Assembly (NCBI GenBank): GCA_019188255.1
Contig: JAETXT010000016.1
Location: 930,001-994,000 of the forward strand
DNA length: 64,000 nucleotides
Reading direction: 5' to 3'
Source: Verticillium longisporum
Lineage: Eukaryota > Ascomycota > Sordariomycetes > Glomerellales > Plectosphaerellaceae
Part shown: in pieces, positions 50,727-62,185 of the stretch
Position numbering within the stretch: position 1 is the first letter of the stretch
Layout of the letters: each line of letters starts with the position of its first letter
Notes under the pieces: model-generated
Told to the model about the DNA's origin: nothing
The model's input: only the letters and a program-made list of their open reading frames with translations
The model's database searches: none
Position numbers and translations under genes: made by a program

Positions 50727-51813
50727 TTATGGAGCGAGATGCCGCGCAGATCGGCGGCTCTCGCCGCTGGCCCTCCGCCTGTCGAGCCTCTTGACAACGG
50801 CACCCAGCACTACCTTCAATATGTTGCTGGCTGATAGCGTGTTGTCGCCGCCCTTGTTCCACGTTACGGTATCGACCATGTCTCTGACACCACCTTCAAC
50901 GAGCTCAGCCAAGCCATCGTCGAGCTCCTTCAAGGCCTCACGCGCGCCCTCTTCGTTTCCGACCTGGAAGAACTGGATCCCAACCTGGTACGGAGGTGCA
51001 TCAATCTTGTCAAGCTTCTTGGCGGCGTTGATGAGGACCGTCTCGACATCATCAGAAGGCACGCCATCAGTGATGACGATGATATTAATGGGCTTGACGG
51101 ACTCAATGTCGGCCTCGCTGGCGACGCAGAGAGCGAGGTAGGGCTTCAGAATGGCGTGGAGGCGAGTGCCAGTAGGTGTGCCACCAGAAGGGCGAACGGT
51201 GGAGAAAATGTTTTCGACTCTCGCCGCGTCGTTGATCCCACGGAAGCCGCCGGCAGCAGAGCCCTTGGCAGCGGGCTGAGCGGATTTGTGGTTGAGGAAG
51301 AAGAGGTCGATCCCGTCGGCGTCGTGGGCCGTGCAGATTGGGGTGATGGCGCGCAGGGCATCTTTAACCTCGCGCCATGAGCGACCAGCCATGGAGCCAG
51401 AGTCGTCAATGATGAAAACCGTATCAAACTGTGATAGGAAAGCATACGGGTCCTCTTCATTGGTGACGCTGGTCAGGGAGACCTGAGAAGTGTGCGAGGG
51501 GGCGGGGGAGGTACTGCGTGGGGCGGGGGGGTTCTGGGGCATGGGACCGGTGCCGACCTCAATACTGGGGACGTCGGCGTAGGCAGGGGGCTTCGGGTCG
51601 GCGAGTGGCGGGAGATGGATTGGAGAACGGATTGTTGTTGGTAGTGCGGGCCGCCGGCGTAGGTGCCGGGGCAGACACCTGGGCTGGCGTCGGTGCTGGC
51701 GAAGGCGCGCGTGCTGACGCAATGTTCTTGTTCGTCGTGGGATCAGACGGGGTTGTGTCGCTGGACTTTCTCGACAGCTTATCCTTGACGGAGCCGAAGA
51801 AGGATTTACGCAT
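50727..51813 (-). CDS. von Willebrand factor type A domain protein
   Basis: Probable intracellular VWA protein that binds a partner through a metal-ion-dependent adhesion site; the partner is unknown. The VWA fold starts with DTVFIIDDSGSMAGRSW (MIDAS DxSxS), continues with SGGTPTGTRL (the MIDAS Thr) and INIIVITDGVPSDD, and ends near IQFFQVGNEEGA. The N-terminus MRKSFFGSVKDKLSRKSSD is basic and Ser-rich, followed by a Pro/Ala-rich linker. There is no signal peptide. The N-terminal frame and the VWA frame differ. They join in frame if an 88-nt intron is removed (51591-51678, donor GTGTCT, acceptor CGAAG), giving 332 residues. The donor is weak and the intron reads like Pro-rich protein, so an indel there is the alternative. 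Confidence 0.75.
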
Positions 51814-53620
51814 GGCGACGGTGTCTCAGGTCGCAATAAGTCTGAGAAGGGCCGGTAGAGTCGGAGGAGAAGTGCTCAACAGAATAGCAAATTGTCCTTG
51901 GATAGTTGCTGATTGCTTTTTTGATCACGGGGCGTACCAACAGGCCACCAAGCGTTTGGTAGATGAGGCCTGACGGCAGAGGTCGGGTGAAAATGAGGGG
52001 TAAAGTAAGCAGCCGCGAGAGCGAGCGCTTGAGCAATCAGGAGACGCAGTCAGGGTTTGAGGCGCTCACTTTGGGGGCGTACGGTCAAAGTAAAGATGTT
52101 GTATTCTATTGATGGATTCGAGAATGGTGGTTCCTTTCTTTAAGGCAATCCATGTCAACTGCAGCAGCTCTTGTTGGTTGAGATGGAATGTTGTAAATGC
52201 TCAAATGATGTTGATTGGATCAGCCTTGTGAGCCTTGCTGGCCCCTGGAGCAAACTAATGTCCCCAGAAGGACCGTCGGGCGAAGAAATCATCCGCATGC
52301 AGCCTGGTCAGCAGGAGCGCCCCTCTGTTGGGACCTTCCTCTAGGAAGCTCCTTCGGCCACTGGTGGTCGCGGTGGCGGTTGGAGATCAATAGAACGAAA
52401 TGAGGCGACCCGGAAGAAGGAGCAATGGGGTGGTCAATGTGGCTGAGGCTCAATACTTGTTCCAATTCAGAAGGTGTACGCCACACAAGAGGGAGCCAAT
52501 GCCAGAAGATGACCCGTGCGTTCCTGCTCCTGTTCCTTCTCTTGACTGCCTTGCGGTGTGCCTGCTCACAATAAGGGAGGGATGAGCAGGTGCACTTGCC
52601 TGTCCGCCGACTTGGCCCGTAGTCGGAGGTGGGGTCCCGTGGAGTACTTGTTAGGACTCAGTCTTCTGGAGCCAAGTCCGCTTCCACATGAACACGGAGG
52701 CCATCTCTGCACTCTCGAGACTTCCTCTCTCGTCCTGATTTACTGTCTCGTCTCCTCTACCCTTCCTTGTTTAAATTTGTCCATTTTGGTCTCTCTGCCT
52801 AGCAGGAAAATCACCTTCGCAACCTACGAGAGCGTAACCGACATCGGGCACGCGGGGTACAGAGAGTGCCCGCTACGAGTCATTGATGCCATACAAGCGG
52901 TGTGTTGGCCCCGTTGTATTCGGTGAAGACTGGGCTGCCTTACGTAAGGCAGCGGGGTGCCGTTCAACGGCGGACCCGGACGAGCCTGAAAGCCTGAAGA
53001 GCTTTGTTACACCAGGGCCCTATAAGCGTCCCAAGCGCCCCGAGTGCCCCCCCACTGGCATGCCATGCTCGGGCGTTGACGGTACCTGCGAGGCCCTGAT
53101 CATCTCCAATCATGGCCCTGCCTCGACTCGCGATACACATACACAGACCAACAAACCAGGGCCCTGAAGCTTCCGTGCCTATCTCGAGTGGGTGGCTCTG
53201 AGGGGCCTTTGCCTTTTGGGAGTGGATGGGTAGACGGCACGAGACGACACAAACGAGAAGCGAGGAGCGGGAAGCGGGAAGCGAGAATCAAGAATACAGC
53301 GACGGGACCGAACAAGAACGCGTGCACCTGCATCTGTACTCCCATTTGTCGGTCCCCCTCCCCATGCTTCTGGGTTAACATCCTGCGTACTTATAATCAA
53401 GATACGCCATCGACGCCCAATTTTGCCAAGCGGGCCCTCTCGTTTGCTCTGCCCTCTGCCTCTGATTTTGTCTTGTCAACAACGTCATTCGACTGCATCC
53501 TGGTTTTGCAGGTCTCGAACTCAGTTTTCCACACCACTTTTCTTCCCCGTCTTCGCTGCCCTGTCTTACCCTAGGCATTGATTACCCACTTGCCTGGTCA
53601 GACGAGAAACGCTGCCCGCC
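51814..53620. promoter_or_regulatory. Divergent intergenic region, VWA gene and aminotransferase gene
   Basis: 1.8 kb without a supported gene. The right 200 bases are a C+T-rich leader of the aminotransferase. Confidence 0.45.
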
Positions 53621-55828
53621 ATGTTCGCCAACCGCAAGTTCTCCATCAACCGCCACACCGGCGTGCCCAAGCCCGTCGCCGGTGCTCACGGCGCCCGGAG
53701 GTTCAGCGTTGGAGAGCCCTCCCAAAGCGGTGAGTCCGTTCCTGACTTGTCTTCTTTTCTCCTGCCGCCGTGGAATCATTCTTTGGTCTCGTTCCTTTCC
53801 CTTGCTTCTCTCATCTACGAGACTGCCTCGTTCAACTTGAAAAGCACTCAGCGAGACGGCGAAGTCAAAGAGACTGTCAATAGTGCGGGGTCCTGAGGTC
53901 TGAGTGTCTGAGGAGGGTCTGAGGGCAATGGGCCGCAAGGGTTTAGTTGATCAGTCGGTCAAATCGCCGATACACCGTCTCGAAAGATTGCAGAGGAGGG
54001 GTCGTTGTGAGCCCCTCCATTATCGGCATTTGGGACCTGTCTGACCTGACAGATCACTTTATCCCCCCCTCCCTCATTCACCCTGGCTCCCCCCGTCTTG
54101 GCACTCCGATGACGGCGCCGGCTTACCTCCCCATTCCCTCCGTACTCCGATGTCTAACCCAACCTCTGCCGATATCTTCAGCTCCTTCTCCCGGCTGCGA
54201 CTGACGACCCTCCAGAAACGCAGTCGCGCACCCATAGGCAGTTTCGCCAGGATGGCCACATGCCCCATGCCGGTCTCGATGCGAGCCGCGCCTCGACTGG
54301 CGTCGTCTGGTGCACCGTGTGCGCCTCTGAATATGGCTATCTCGAGGAGCCCGAAGAATGGGCCAACCTCGGACTGGGCGCTCCCAAGGTCGTGGACGAT
54401 ATTACCGGCTGCTTCGAGCGGCCCCAGATGATCGACATCTCCGTCGCCGGCCGTGAATATGGCCCCACCGCCGGCATTCGGCCCTTGCGTGAGGCTGTCG
54501 CCAACCTCTACAATGACATGCACCGCAAGGGCAAGGAGAGCCAATACACCTGGGAGAACGTTGCCATCGTCCCTGGCGGACGCGCTGGCCTCATCCGTAT
54601 CGCCGCTGTTCTTGGATCTTCGTATCTCTCCTTCTTCCTGCCCGACTACACTGCCTACAACGAGATGCTGTCCCTCTTCAAGAACTTTGCCGCCATCCCT
54701 GTGCCCCTGTCCGAGGAAGACGGTTACCACATCCACCCCAACAAGATTGCTGAGGAGATTGCTCGCGGCTCCTCTGTCATCCTGACCTCGAACCCCGGAA
54801 TCCCACTGGTCGTGTCGTCTGCAACCCCGAGCTTGCCGAGATTCAGGACATCTGCCGTGGCCGCGCCACCTTCATCAGTGATGAGTTCTACTCTGGCTAC
54901 AATTACACCAGTGACTGTGACGGCTCCACGATCTCTGCTGCCGAGAACGTCGAGGATGTCGACGAGGATGATGTCCTCATCATCGACGGCCTGACGAAGC
55001 GCTTCCGTCTGCCCGGCTGGCGTATCGCGTGGATCCTTGGACCCAAGGAGTACATCAAGGCGTATGTAGCAAGGGCAGCCCCGATGCCACGAAATGGAAC
55101 ACCAACTGACTTGACCTCTGCAGCATCGGATCTTGTGGTAGCTACCTCGATGGAGGTGCTAACCACCCCTTCCAGGAGGCTGCGATTCCCATGCTCGAGC
55201 CCGAGCTCGTCAAGAGGGAGATGATCCATCTCCAGACGCACTTCCGAGTTCGTTCCACATCATGACAGAGATGGAGAGAACCCCTGAGCTAATGCCCTTG
55301 CCAGGACAAGCGTGACTATGTCGTCAAGCGTCTCCGCGAGATGGGCTTCATCATCAAATACGTGCCCGACTCGACCTTTTACCTGTGCGTATCCTGCTCG
55401 TCTCCCGTCTTCGCCTACTTGGCGATCCATTTGGGCTTTCCCTGTGTATTTCTTTCTCGTCCGTCGGTTTTTCGCTGACTAAATAGGTGGCTCAACCTCG
55501 AGGGTCTGCCCCGACCCATCGCCGACGGCCTAAACTTCTTCCAGGCTTGCCTCGAGGAGAAGGTTATTGTCGTGCCCGGCATCTTCTTCGACCTCAACCC
55601 TTCCATGCGCCGTGACCTGTTTGACAGCTCGTGCCACCACTTTGTTCGCTTCTCGTACGGACCCAAGATGGACGTGCTGCGCAAGGGATGCGACGGTATC
55701 GAGAGGGTCATCACCAAGTATGTCGGCCGAAGAGGATACGTCAGAAGCCCCGTCACAAGTCGCGTGTGTGCTGACTTTTTGGTGATAGGTACCGCACATC
55801 CACGATGGGTAGTGCGATCGAGGAGTAG
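53621..55828 (+). CDS. PLP-dependent aminotransferase, class I/II (apparent 1-nt frameshift)
   Basis: Fold-type I pyridoxal-phosphate enzyme that probably transaminates an amino acid; the substrate is unknown. Exons: 53621-53729, 54216-55061, 55124-55247, 55305-55384, 55487-55717 and 55789-55828, about 476 residues after one base is restored. Introns are 486, 62, 57, 102 and 71 nt; the first is unusually long. Landmarks: ISVAGREYGPTAGIRPLREA near the N-terminal domain, VAIVPGGRAGLIRI, FFLPDYTAYNEML, NPTGRVV, DEFYSGYNY, and the PLP lysine in DGLTKRFRLPGWR (about residue 297), then the arginine-bearing CHHFVRFSYGP that binds the substrate carboxylate. At 54793-54796 the sequence reads CCCC where SNPRNPTGR needs five C. 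Every later splice phase is consistent only with that added base. Confidence 0.85.
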
Positions 55829-58673
55829 GCCGATCGAGGCTGACTGTGGGATGTCCGCCTGTCTCCCAGCCATCCCTGACCGCTCTGGCGGCATCCAAAA
55901 AAGAGGTTCCCAGTCAGAGCGTTGGAACATTGGTAAGCGTCGAACGAACCAGGTGAGGGAAATAGGGGTCATAGTGTTGTGCCAGCCTGGCCAGGGGGGC
56001 TAGGCCGGGGATGTCTGGGCCGCGCCACACCATTCGCACCCCTTCCTGAACCCTTTTTAACTCCGTCGACTGTGACTATTGTAGATGGACCTGGCTGGCT
56101 GGCTGGCTGTGTAGAGGGCCAGCTCTCAGGTCTCGGAGAAACACGATAATACAGACATGGGCGTCGCGTTGATCCGGGATGGCCAGCTTCTTCATCCCCA
56201 CTGAAACCCGACGAGGTGGGTGGCCTGTGGGCATGTCTGTGTGCGTGTGCATGTGTTTAGTTTAGCCGTGATCTTCCTGGATCAGGAGACGGATTTGACC
56301 AAGACCAAATTTTCTTTCTCCCTCTTCCAAGACCATGCCTGTCCTGCCTGTCCGTGCCTGCTACCCGAGCTGAACGAAGTTGACCGCCGAAAACCCCCAC
56401 TGGCGGGCCCTCTCCGCCGCGGCTGGCTTCAAATTGCCTTCTCCAGTGCATTCTTGGTATGATTACCGATGGAGACGGCGAGAGCAGACTCTGACAAACA
56501 TCCACCGAGGGATTCGCCGTGATGGATCCAAAGGGAGGAGCCATTCATCCCAAAACCCCCCAACCCCTTTCCGACCTGCCAGAAGGGGTCACAACGTTGC
56601 CTCCTCGGTGAAATGGTACCATCGCGATCCGCTGCAAGATGTAGGCAAGGTTGCAGAGAAGAACCAAACTCTGCCGCCCCTTGTCCGCTCCTCTCCCCTT
56701 CCCCGTCGAGGTTCCCGCTCCACCAAACCCCCACGATTACTCGTAGACAACCATCACGTCACCCCCCTTCAGGTCTCAGAATCGGATGACAGAAAAGCGA
56801 GGTGCAGACAGGAAAGAGGAGACGGGGGGCGAGCCCATGACCAAGGTTTGGTAAATCTCCGCGGGCATGAGGGAGGGGGGGAGAGACAGATGCGGCGGGC
56901 AGGAGAGGCGGCTGATGGCAGACAGACTGAGGTACAGGCGGGCAGGCAAGGCAGGCAGGCAGGCAGGCACGAGGGCGAAGTTTCCCGCCACGAGAAAATC
57001 ACCCGCTGAACCGAGCACGCCATTGCGTCCGCGCGACGCAGTCACGCCTTCCTCCGGACCCCCCAAAGACCGAGCAGGCAGGCGCCAGGGGCTAGAAACG
57101 TGTCATGGGAAGGGCCAGTGAAGCCTTTACGCAGGAGAGCCGTTGATTGAAGCTCCATGTACCTAGGTACTTTTAAAAACGTAGATGCTTGATGTGTTTT
57201 CGGCTGCCTGGCGAGAAACGTGTTCGCTGCGGCGTGAAGCAAAAAACTTGCCGACTTGTTAGTTTGTACCTACCTGCCTACCTACCATGTACTTACCTAC
57301 CTAACCCATCTAGAAAGCGGACTATCATGTTACACTTGGAGAAATACGCCCAACTGGGGACACACATATTGGGGTGGAATTTGGGCCCAGCGTTCTCTGT
57401 CCGTGGGTGTGGCCCCGCACACCTGAGCACGTCACCGGGCCCTGAAATATCGACATCGCGGCTCGAACAGACAAGCCAGACACAGAGAGACAGGAAAGAC
57501 GGGGGGAAGGGGACCGGGCTCCTCCAAACCCCCACTCCGCCGTCCCGTTCCCGCTGTAGCTGCCTTGCTTTGCTTGCCTTTTCACTGCCTACCGGAGTGT
57601 GCGCTGTGCGTGCTTTTGGTCGTAGGCGGTCTTGCCACCATCACCGCGACCACCACCATACCATGATCACACCCCGGACCTGGCATCCATGTTGTGTCGA
57701 CCCTTCTTTTTCGCTAATCCCGCTGCTGGCCGAACAGAGGACAAGGAGAATGCCAAGGCGTCGGCGGAGCATAGCGGGAAAGGGTAGACTCGAAACGAAA
57801 GGACGAGGAAGGAGGGACGTCTTTGGGGTGGTGCTGAAGAGCGGAGTGCTGAGCGGCAGGCAGGTCGACTGCTGCTTAGGTAGGTACCTAGGGGAGCGGC
57901 AGTGAGGCCTTTGGCGAGTCACTTCATTCGTGCCTCCCAAAATGCCCTCCTCTCGTCGTCGGATTACTGATGGACGGAGACAAACCTCGACGACGGCCAT
58001 CCATCTCAAAGCCAATCTGTTTGCAGGCATGCCCAGCAGTATTATCCTTACCAGATACCCGGTCGGCGTGTAGTTTCTGCGGTCACTGCCGTGCGCTAAA
58101 GCCTGGCCAGCCTGGCTCAAGGACGGGAGGAACTATGATGTGCTGCTAGCTACGTGTTGCTCATCAGGGGCCCTGGCTGAGCATCAGTATTCGTCATTCC
58201 GGGGAGATCGGATTTGACGTCTTTCATGCGTTTCTGCTTTGTCATGATGCTTAATGGCGTATGGAACCTGATGAACAAAGTGCTGTAATTTCATTCGTGC
58301 TGAGCAGGTAATTTCTGCCTCTAAAGCGGTCCTCCTGTATATCTTATTTAGATATTCTTCGCGCGCAACATGAAAAATAACCAACATAACCAAGCGTCAA
58401 TAAATCATAACCATGATAGCCAAGCCAGGCAAGATGCCATCCATCTTCCCAGCAACTGTCCGAGACATCTGTTTGATGCTTGGTCTCTCCCCAAGTCAGC
58501 CATCCCTACCCGCCTCGTGCTTACAGCAAGACTCGACCTGCACGTCAAAGGAGGCCCACGCCAACCCCGGTCTAACGCCGCCTTCATGCAAAATGATACA
58601 GACTCTCCGCCAGCACCACGACAAAACGTGGAGTCTGCGGTCTTCAACGGATTGCGTACAGTGCGTCGAGTGG
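55829..58673. other. Long intergenic region
   Basis: 2.8 kb with no supported coding region. It contains a GGCA repeat (about 56937-56970) and three TAGG/ACCT tracts (57158-57170, 57265-57304, 57876-57892). Frames such as 56380-57009 have no recognisable content. Confidence 0.5.
57158..57304. repeat. Pair of TACCTAGGTA / TACCTACC tracts
   Basis: GTACCTAGGTAC (57159-57170, perfect palindrome) and a run of TACC/TACCTGCC words (57265-57304). A further TAGGTAGGTACCTAGG copy lies at 57877-57892. Confidence 0.75.
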
Positions 58674-60446
58674 CTAGTCTTCGTCCTTCACGTCGGAAGA
58701 GCGCGATGACGCGGTGGAGGCCTTGCTGGCCTTGTGCTTGCTGTCGAACTCCTTGAACATGGCGGTGATCTCTTCGTTGCCGTCGTTCTTCTCCATCACA
58801 AGGTTCTTGAGCCATCGGTTCTCCGTCTCGAGGAGGTTGATGCGACTCTCCAGCGCGGATACCTTATCGGACATGTCCTTGGCGCTCTTCTCGAGGGCTT
58901 GCTCGCGCTGCTTCTTTTTGATGCGGAAGCGGGCACTGGCGGCCGTGTTGCGCCTGCGCTTGTCCTCCTCGGCGGCAACGCGGGAGTGCTCCTCAAAGCC
59001 CTGGATGGGTCTGTTCACGGGGTTCAACACAACGCTTCCCTTCCTGCTGTCACCGGCGCCCGGCGTAGGCGGGGAAACATACGCGTTCTGCTGCTGGGGC
59101 ATTGGCGGCGGGGCGTAGTGCTGCTGGGGGTTGGGTTGCAGAGGCTGGAGGTTGCCCAGGCCCTCGTGGAAGGATGGGACGCCCGGGCCATGGTACGAGT
59201 TGAAGTTGTCGAAGTTAAAATCGCCTGTCATTGTCAGAGTCGGATCGTCGCGGGTCGAATTACAGTATCGAGCGTGGAGGTCTTGGCATCGTGGCGTCGC
59301 GAAAGGATGGGGATGGGGTCGCCGGTGATGGCGAGGGTTTGACAATGACAGACTTGTGGATGGAAAAGGAGGACAAGACGAGATCGGGGAGCAAGAGGGA
59401 AGGAGGGTATCAGTGAAGCCCGCCGGATGGCATAGCCGCCCATCGCGAAGAGGTACTTGATCTTCGCTGGCCTGGCACTCGGCGGCAGCCCTGATGCGTC
59501 GCAACGGCCGCTGCCCCTACTAGGGTGATGACGGCAAGTCACGGGATATCGCATCATTCATCGTCCTGGTGGTGAGCTTGGGCTCTGCACCAACCAGAGA
59601 AACCTCCCCACCCGACTTGCGAGGATGCATTAAAGGCGCTGCATCCTCCCAATGAAGGGGCGGGAGACGGCATGCTCTTCTGCATGACAGGGTGGGGGAG
59701 AGTCGCCGGCGCCCGCTTGGGTTCCATGTAGACCCTGTCCTTTTCGGCTCTTCATCTCGTCTTGACTTTGTGATCGAGGCTGGCAGCTGAGTGAGGCTCG
59801 ACTGAATTCAACTCCCCTCCCCTTGAGAGTGAATCACTCCCATGTAAAGTGGGTCCAGCCGACACCGAGTAGCGCCGAAAAAGCAGAGCAGCGATCGAAA
59901 CCAGCGTTTGCCGGATGAGGGATGATGAGCGGGCAAAGGAAAAGAGGTTGGAGGAAATCTCTGTGGTTTGACCGTTTTGAGGGAATTTGACAATGAAAGG
60001 GAAGAGCAAAGATGAAGTTTCCCCTCGTGCTCGTTTCGAGGTGTGCATGATGAATAAGGGGAAGAATATGAGATGTGAGGAGGAGGGTGATGCCATGCGA
60101 CGACAGTGACAGCCCAAGAGCGACGAAAGAAAGAGGGTAACTCACCAGTTGCCATAAAGTCAAGGTTTGAGAGGTCGCCGAGGGGTGATGTGAGGTCATC
60201 GCCAACAGTGGTGACGGCGCTTGAGGGCACCTCCGATTCGGGCTTCGCAGGCTGGGCCTGGTAGTCAGTGTTCTGACCCGTCTCGAAGTCGAAGAACTGA
60301 GTGTTGGTGAACATGGCGAGGTCGTCCTCGAAACGGAACTCCTCCTCGCGGGCGCCCGGGGCGCCCTTGGCCTCGATGGTGTTGAGGTCACGCAGGTACT
60401 GCGAAACATTAGGGCCTCGACGGCCGTTGTTGTAAGACGGCGCCAT
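58674..60446 (-). CDS. bZIP transcription factor, CYS-3/MetR-like sulfur regulator
   Basis: Nuclear basic-leucine-zipper activator; the closest known relatives are Neurospora CYS-3 and Aspergillus MetR, which switch on sulfur-acquisition genes. Exon 1 60446-60146 and exon 2 59224-58674 give 283 residues. The N-terminus GRRGPNVSQYLRDLNTI is the conserved motif of this group, followed by an acidic segment (EEEFRFEDDLAMF). Exon 2 has a Gln/Pro-rich part, then the basic region RRRNTAASARFRIKKKQR and a zipper (KVSALESRINLLETENRWLKNLV), with a Ser/Lys-rich acidic tail. The intron is 921 nt (59225-60145), far longer than its neighbours, and C+T-rich on the gene strand. An in-frame ATG just inside its 3' end (59231) would give a 185-residue form that keeps the bZIP but lacks the N-terminal region. 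The sulfur role is inference from the family. Confidence 0.82.
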
Positions 60447-62185
60447 TGCGTTCTCGTGCAACAAACGTTCGAAAGGGTTGCTTCGTCGTCTGGGGACAGA
60501 GGTAGTTGAATTCTGTTCGCTGTGTTGACTGGGCGATCAATGCTGGTTTCCGAGGTCCTCTTGTTCGAGTATAGAGGGGCAGGCTGCAGTGTCGAAGAAG
60601 AGCAGGCTCGGCGGAGGTCAGAGCGCGTGGATTGGACTGCGCTGGCTGGGGCTGGGTGCGGTTTTCGGCCGACTTGGTGGTGACCAGTTGATCGATCGGG
60701 TAACCAGCAGGACGTCTTTGGCGAGCGGCTTGTTGATGTCGTGGTCGCAGCGTGCGTGTTTTCAGGTCGAGCCTGGATGATTCTTTGGTGGATTTGTGGT
60801 TTGGGTGGTAGGAAGGAGAGGAGGGAGAGGGAAACGGTCGGGTGGGTGGAAGGGACAAGCGTGAATTGAATGAAGCCGATGCTTTGTTCGGAATCGGAAG
60901 AGCGTAGGGGTGGAAGTGGGCACAGGCAGACACTGGCCTGCTGAAGGGTGAATGTGAGAGTGGGCGGAGGGGAAAGTGCCCCCCCTCCAGGGCTCCACCC
61001 CACGCTACCCACGGCCAGTGTGGCTGGAAGTTACAGGCCGTCGGGCATCCAACAAGTCCCTCATCAGCGCTACGCAGCGCCCGAGGTGCATCGGTCCCGA
61101 CAACCTACGACGCATGCCATTTCCTCACGACGTGCATGAGCCAATGGAGAGCCGTGATCCCCTCTCAGTCATCCCACGCTCGCCTGACCAGTACGGTCTT
61201 TCTCTGTGTGCCTTTTTACTTTCTCGGCTGGTAGGCGCATGATGGACCATGCCTTCCAAGGTTCAATCCCCGCGGCCTGTGATGACGGCTTACTGGTGGC
61301 CCATCTGGGCTCTGGCAGGTCACGAGTTGCCACCGAAACCCTCGTTCATGTAACCCTAATGACGACTTTGGCACCTCACATCGGCCATTGTTTCGTTTCG
61401 CATTGTCTCCCCATTTCGCTCTGACTTGCTTTCGAGAGAGTTGTGCGCCAGAATTTGAAGAGCAAGCGTCTGCTACTTACTGTCCGCCAGAACCACATAT
61501 CATCATCGTGAACGCTAGGCGCTGTGTTTGTTCCGGTCAGGTCAGGCACTTGTCCTTTTGTCAATTTGTCAGCTCCACCCCGCCGGCTGCGTGCATCGGC
61601 ATCAGCGAACAACAAGATGGACCCTGAATTCAAGTCAGAATGCGCCGTGTCAGCGTAACAAGCAAATCATAGCCAGTAGCAGCGAGTGGGTCAACAAGGT
61701 GATTACATGTACGATGTACCTCCGCCCACCGGACTTGGATCCAGATGTCGCTGGGCGGGGCCATCGATCGCTTTTCCTCGACATCTTAATTACCTCATGC
61801 CCACGACTCATTGACTGCCAGCGAGCCAATGGTCTCGTCATCCGCATCCGAAGCGGGGCCAATGGGCCAGCACTCCGTCACTCTTTCTGGATCCCCTCTC
61901 AATGGCCGTCACATTGGTGAGACTTGCCGTGCATCAACAGGACCAGATGGCCCGTGCATCGACAAGCATCGAGCGCAGCGCATTCGAACGTCTGGGGCCT
62001 TGCTTGACGTGGAAGCCAAGCTTCGAAGAGGCTGTAACAAACAACAACCCCCATCCACTCTCCACCCCCACGACGCGTCGCACCCACACCTCGTCGCGTC
62101 TTGCCCCATGTAGCCTCACCACATCCATCATCGTTATTGAGTTGGGTATACGTCCACCAGGCCTCACCCATGACGCGAAACTACC
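60447..62185. promoter_or_regulatory. Divergent intergenic region, bZIP gene and CHL4
   Basis: 1.7 kb. The left 600 bases are C+T-rich on the minus strand and probably form the bZIP leader. A B-box-like word (GGTTCAATCCC at 61260) has no surrounding tRNA fold. No gene supported. Confidence 0.45.

Noticed and set aside
56380..57009. 209-codon plus-strand frame in the 55.8-58.7 kb spacer
   Set aside because: It is largely simple GGCA/GA-rich sequence without domain content, and the opposite strand is open as well.
61231..61290. B-box-like GGTTCAATCCC suggesting a tRNA
   Set aside because: No acceptor, D or anticodon stem of the right spacing can be formed.
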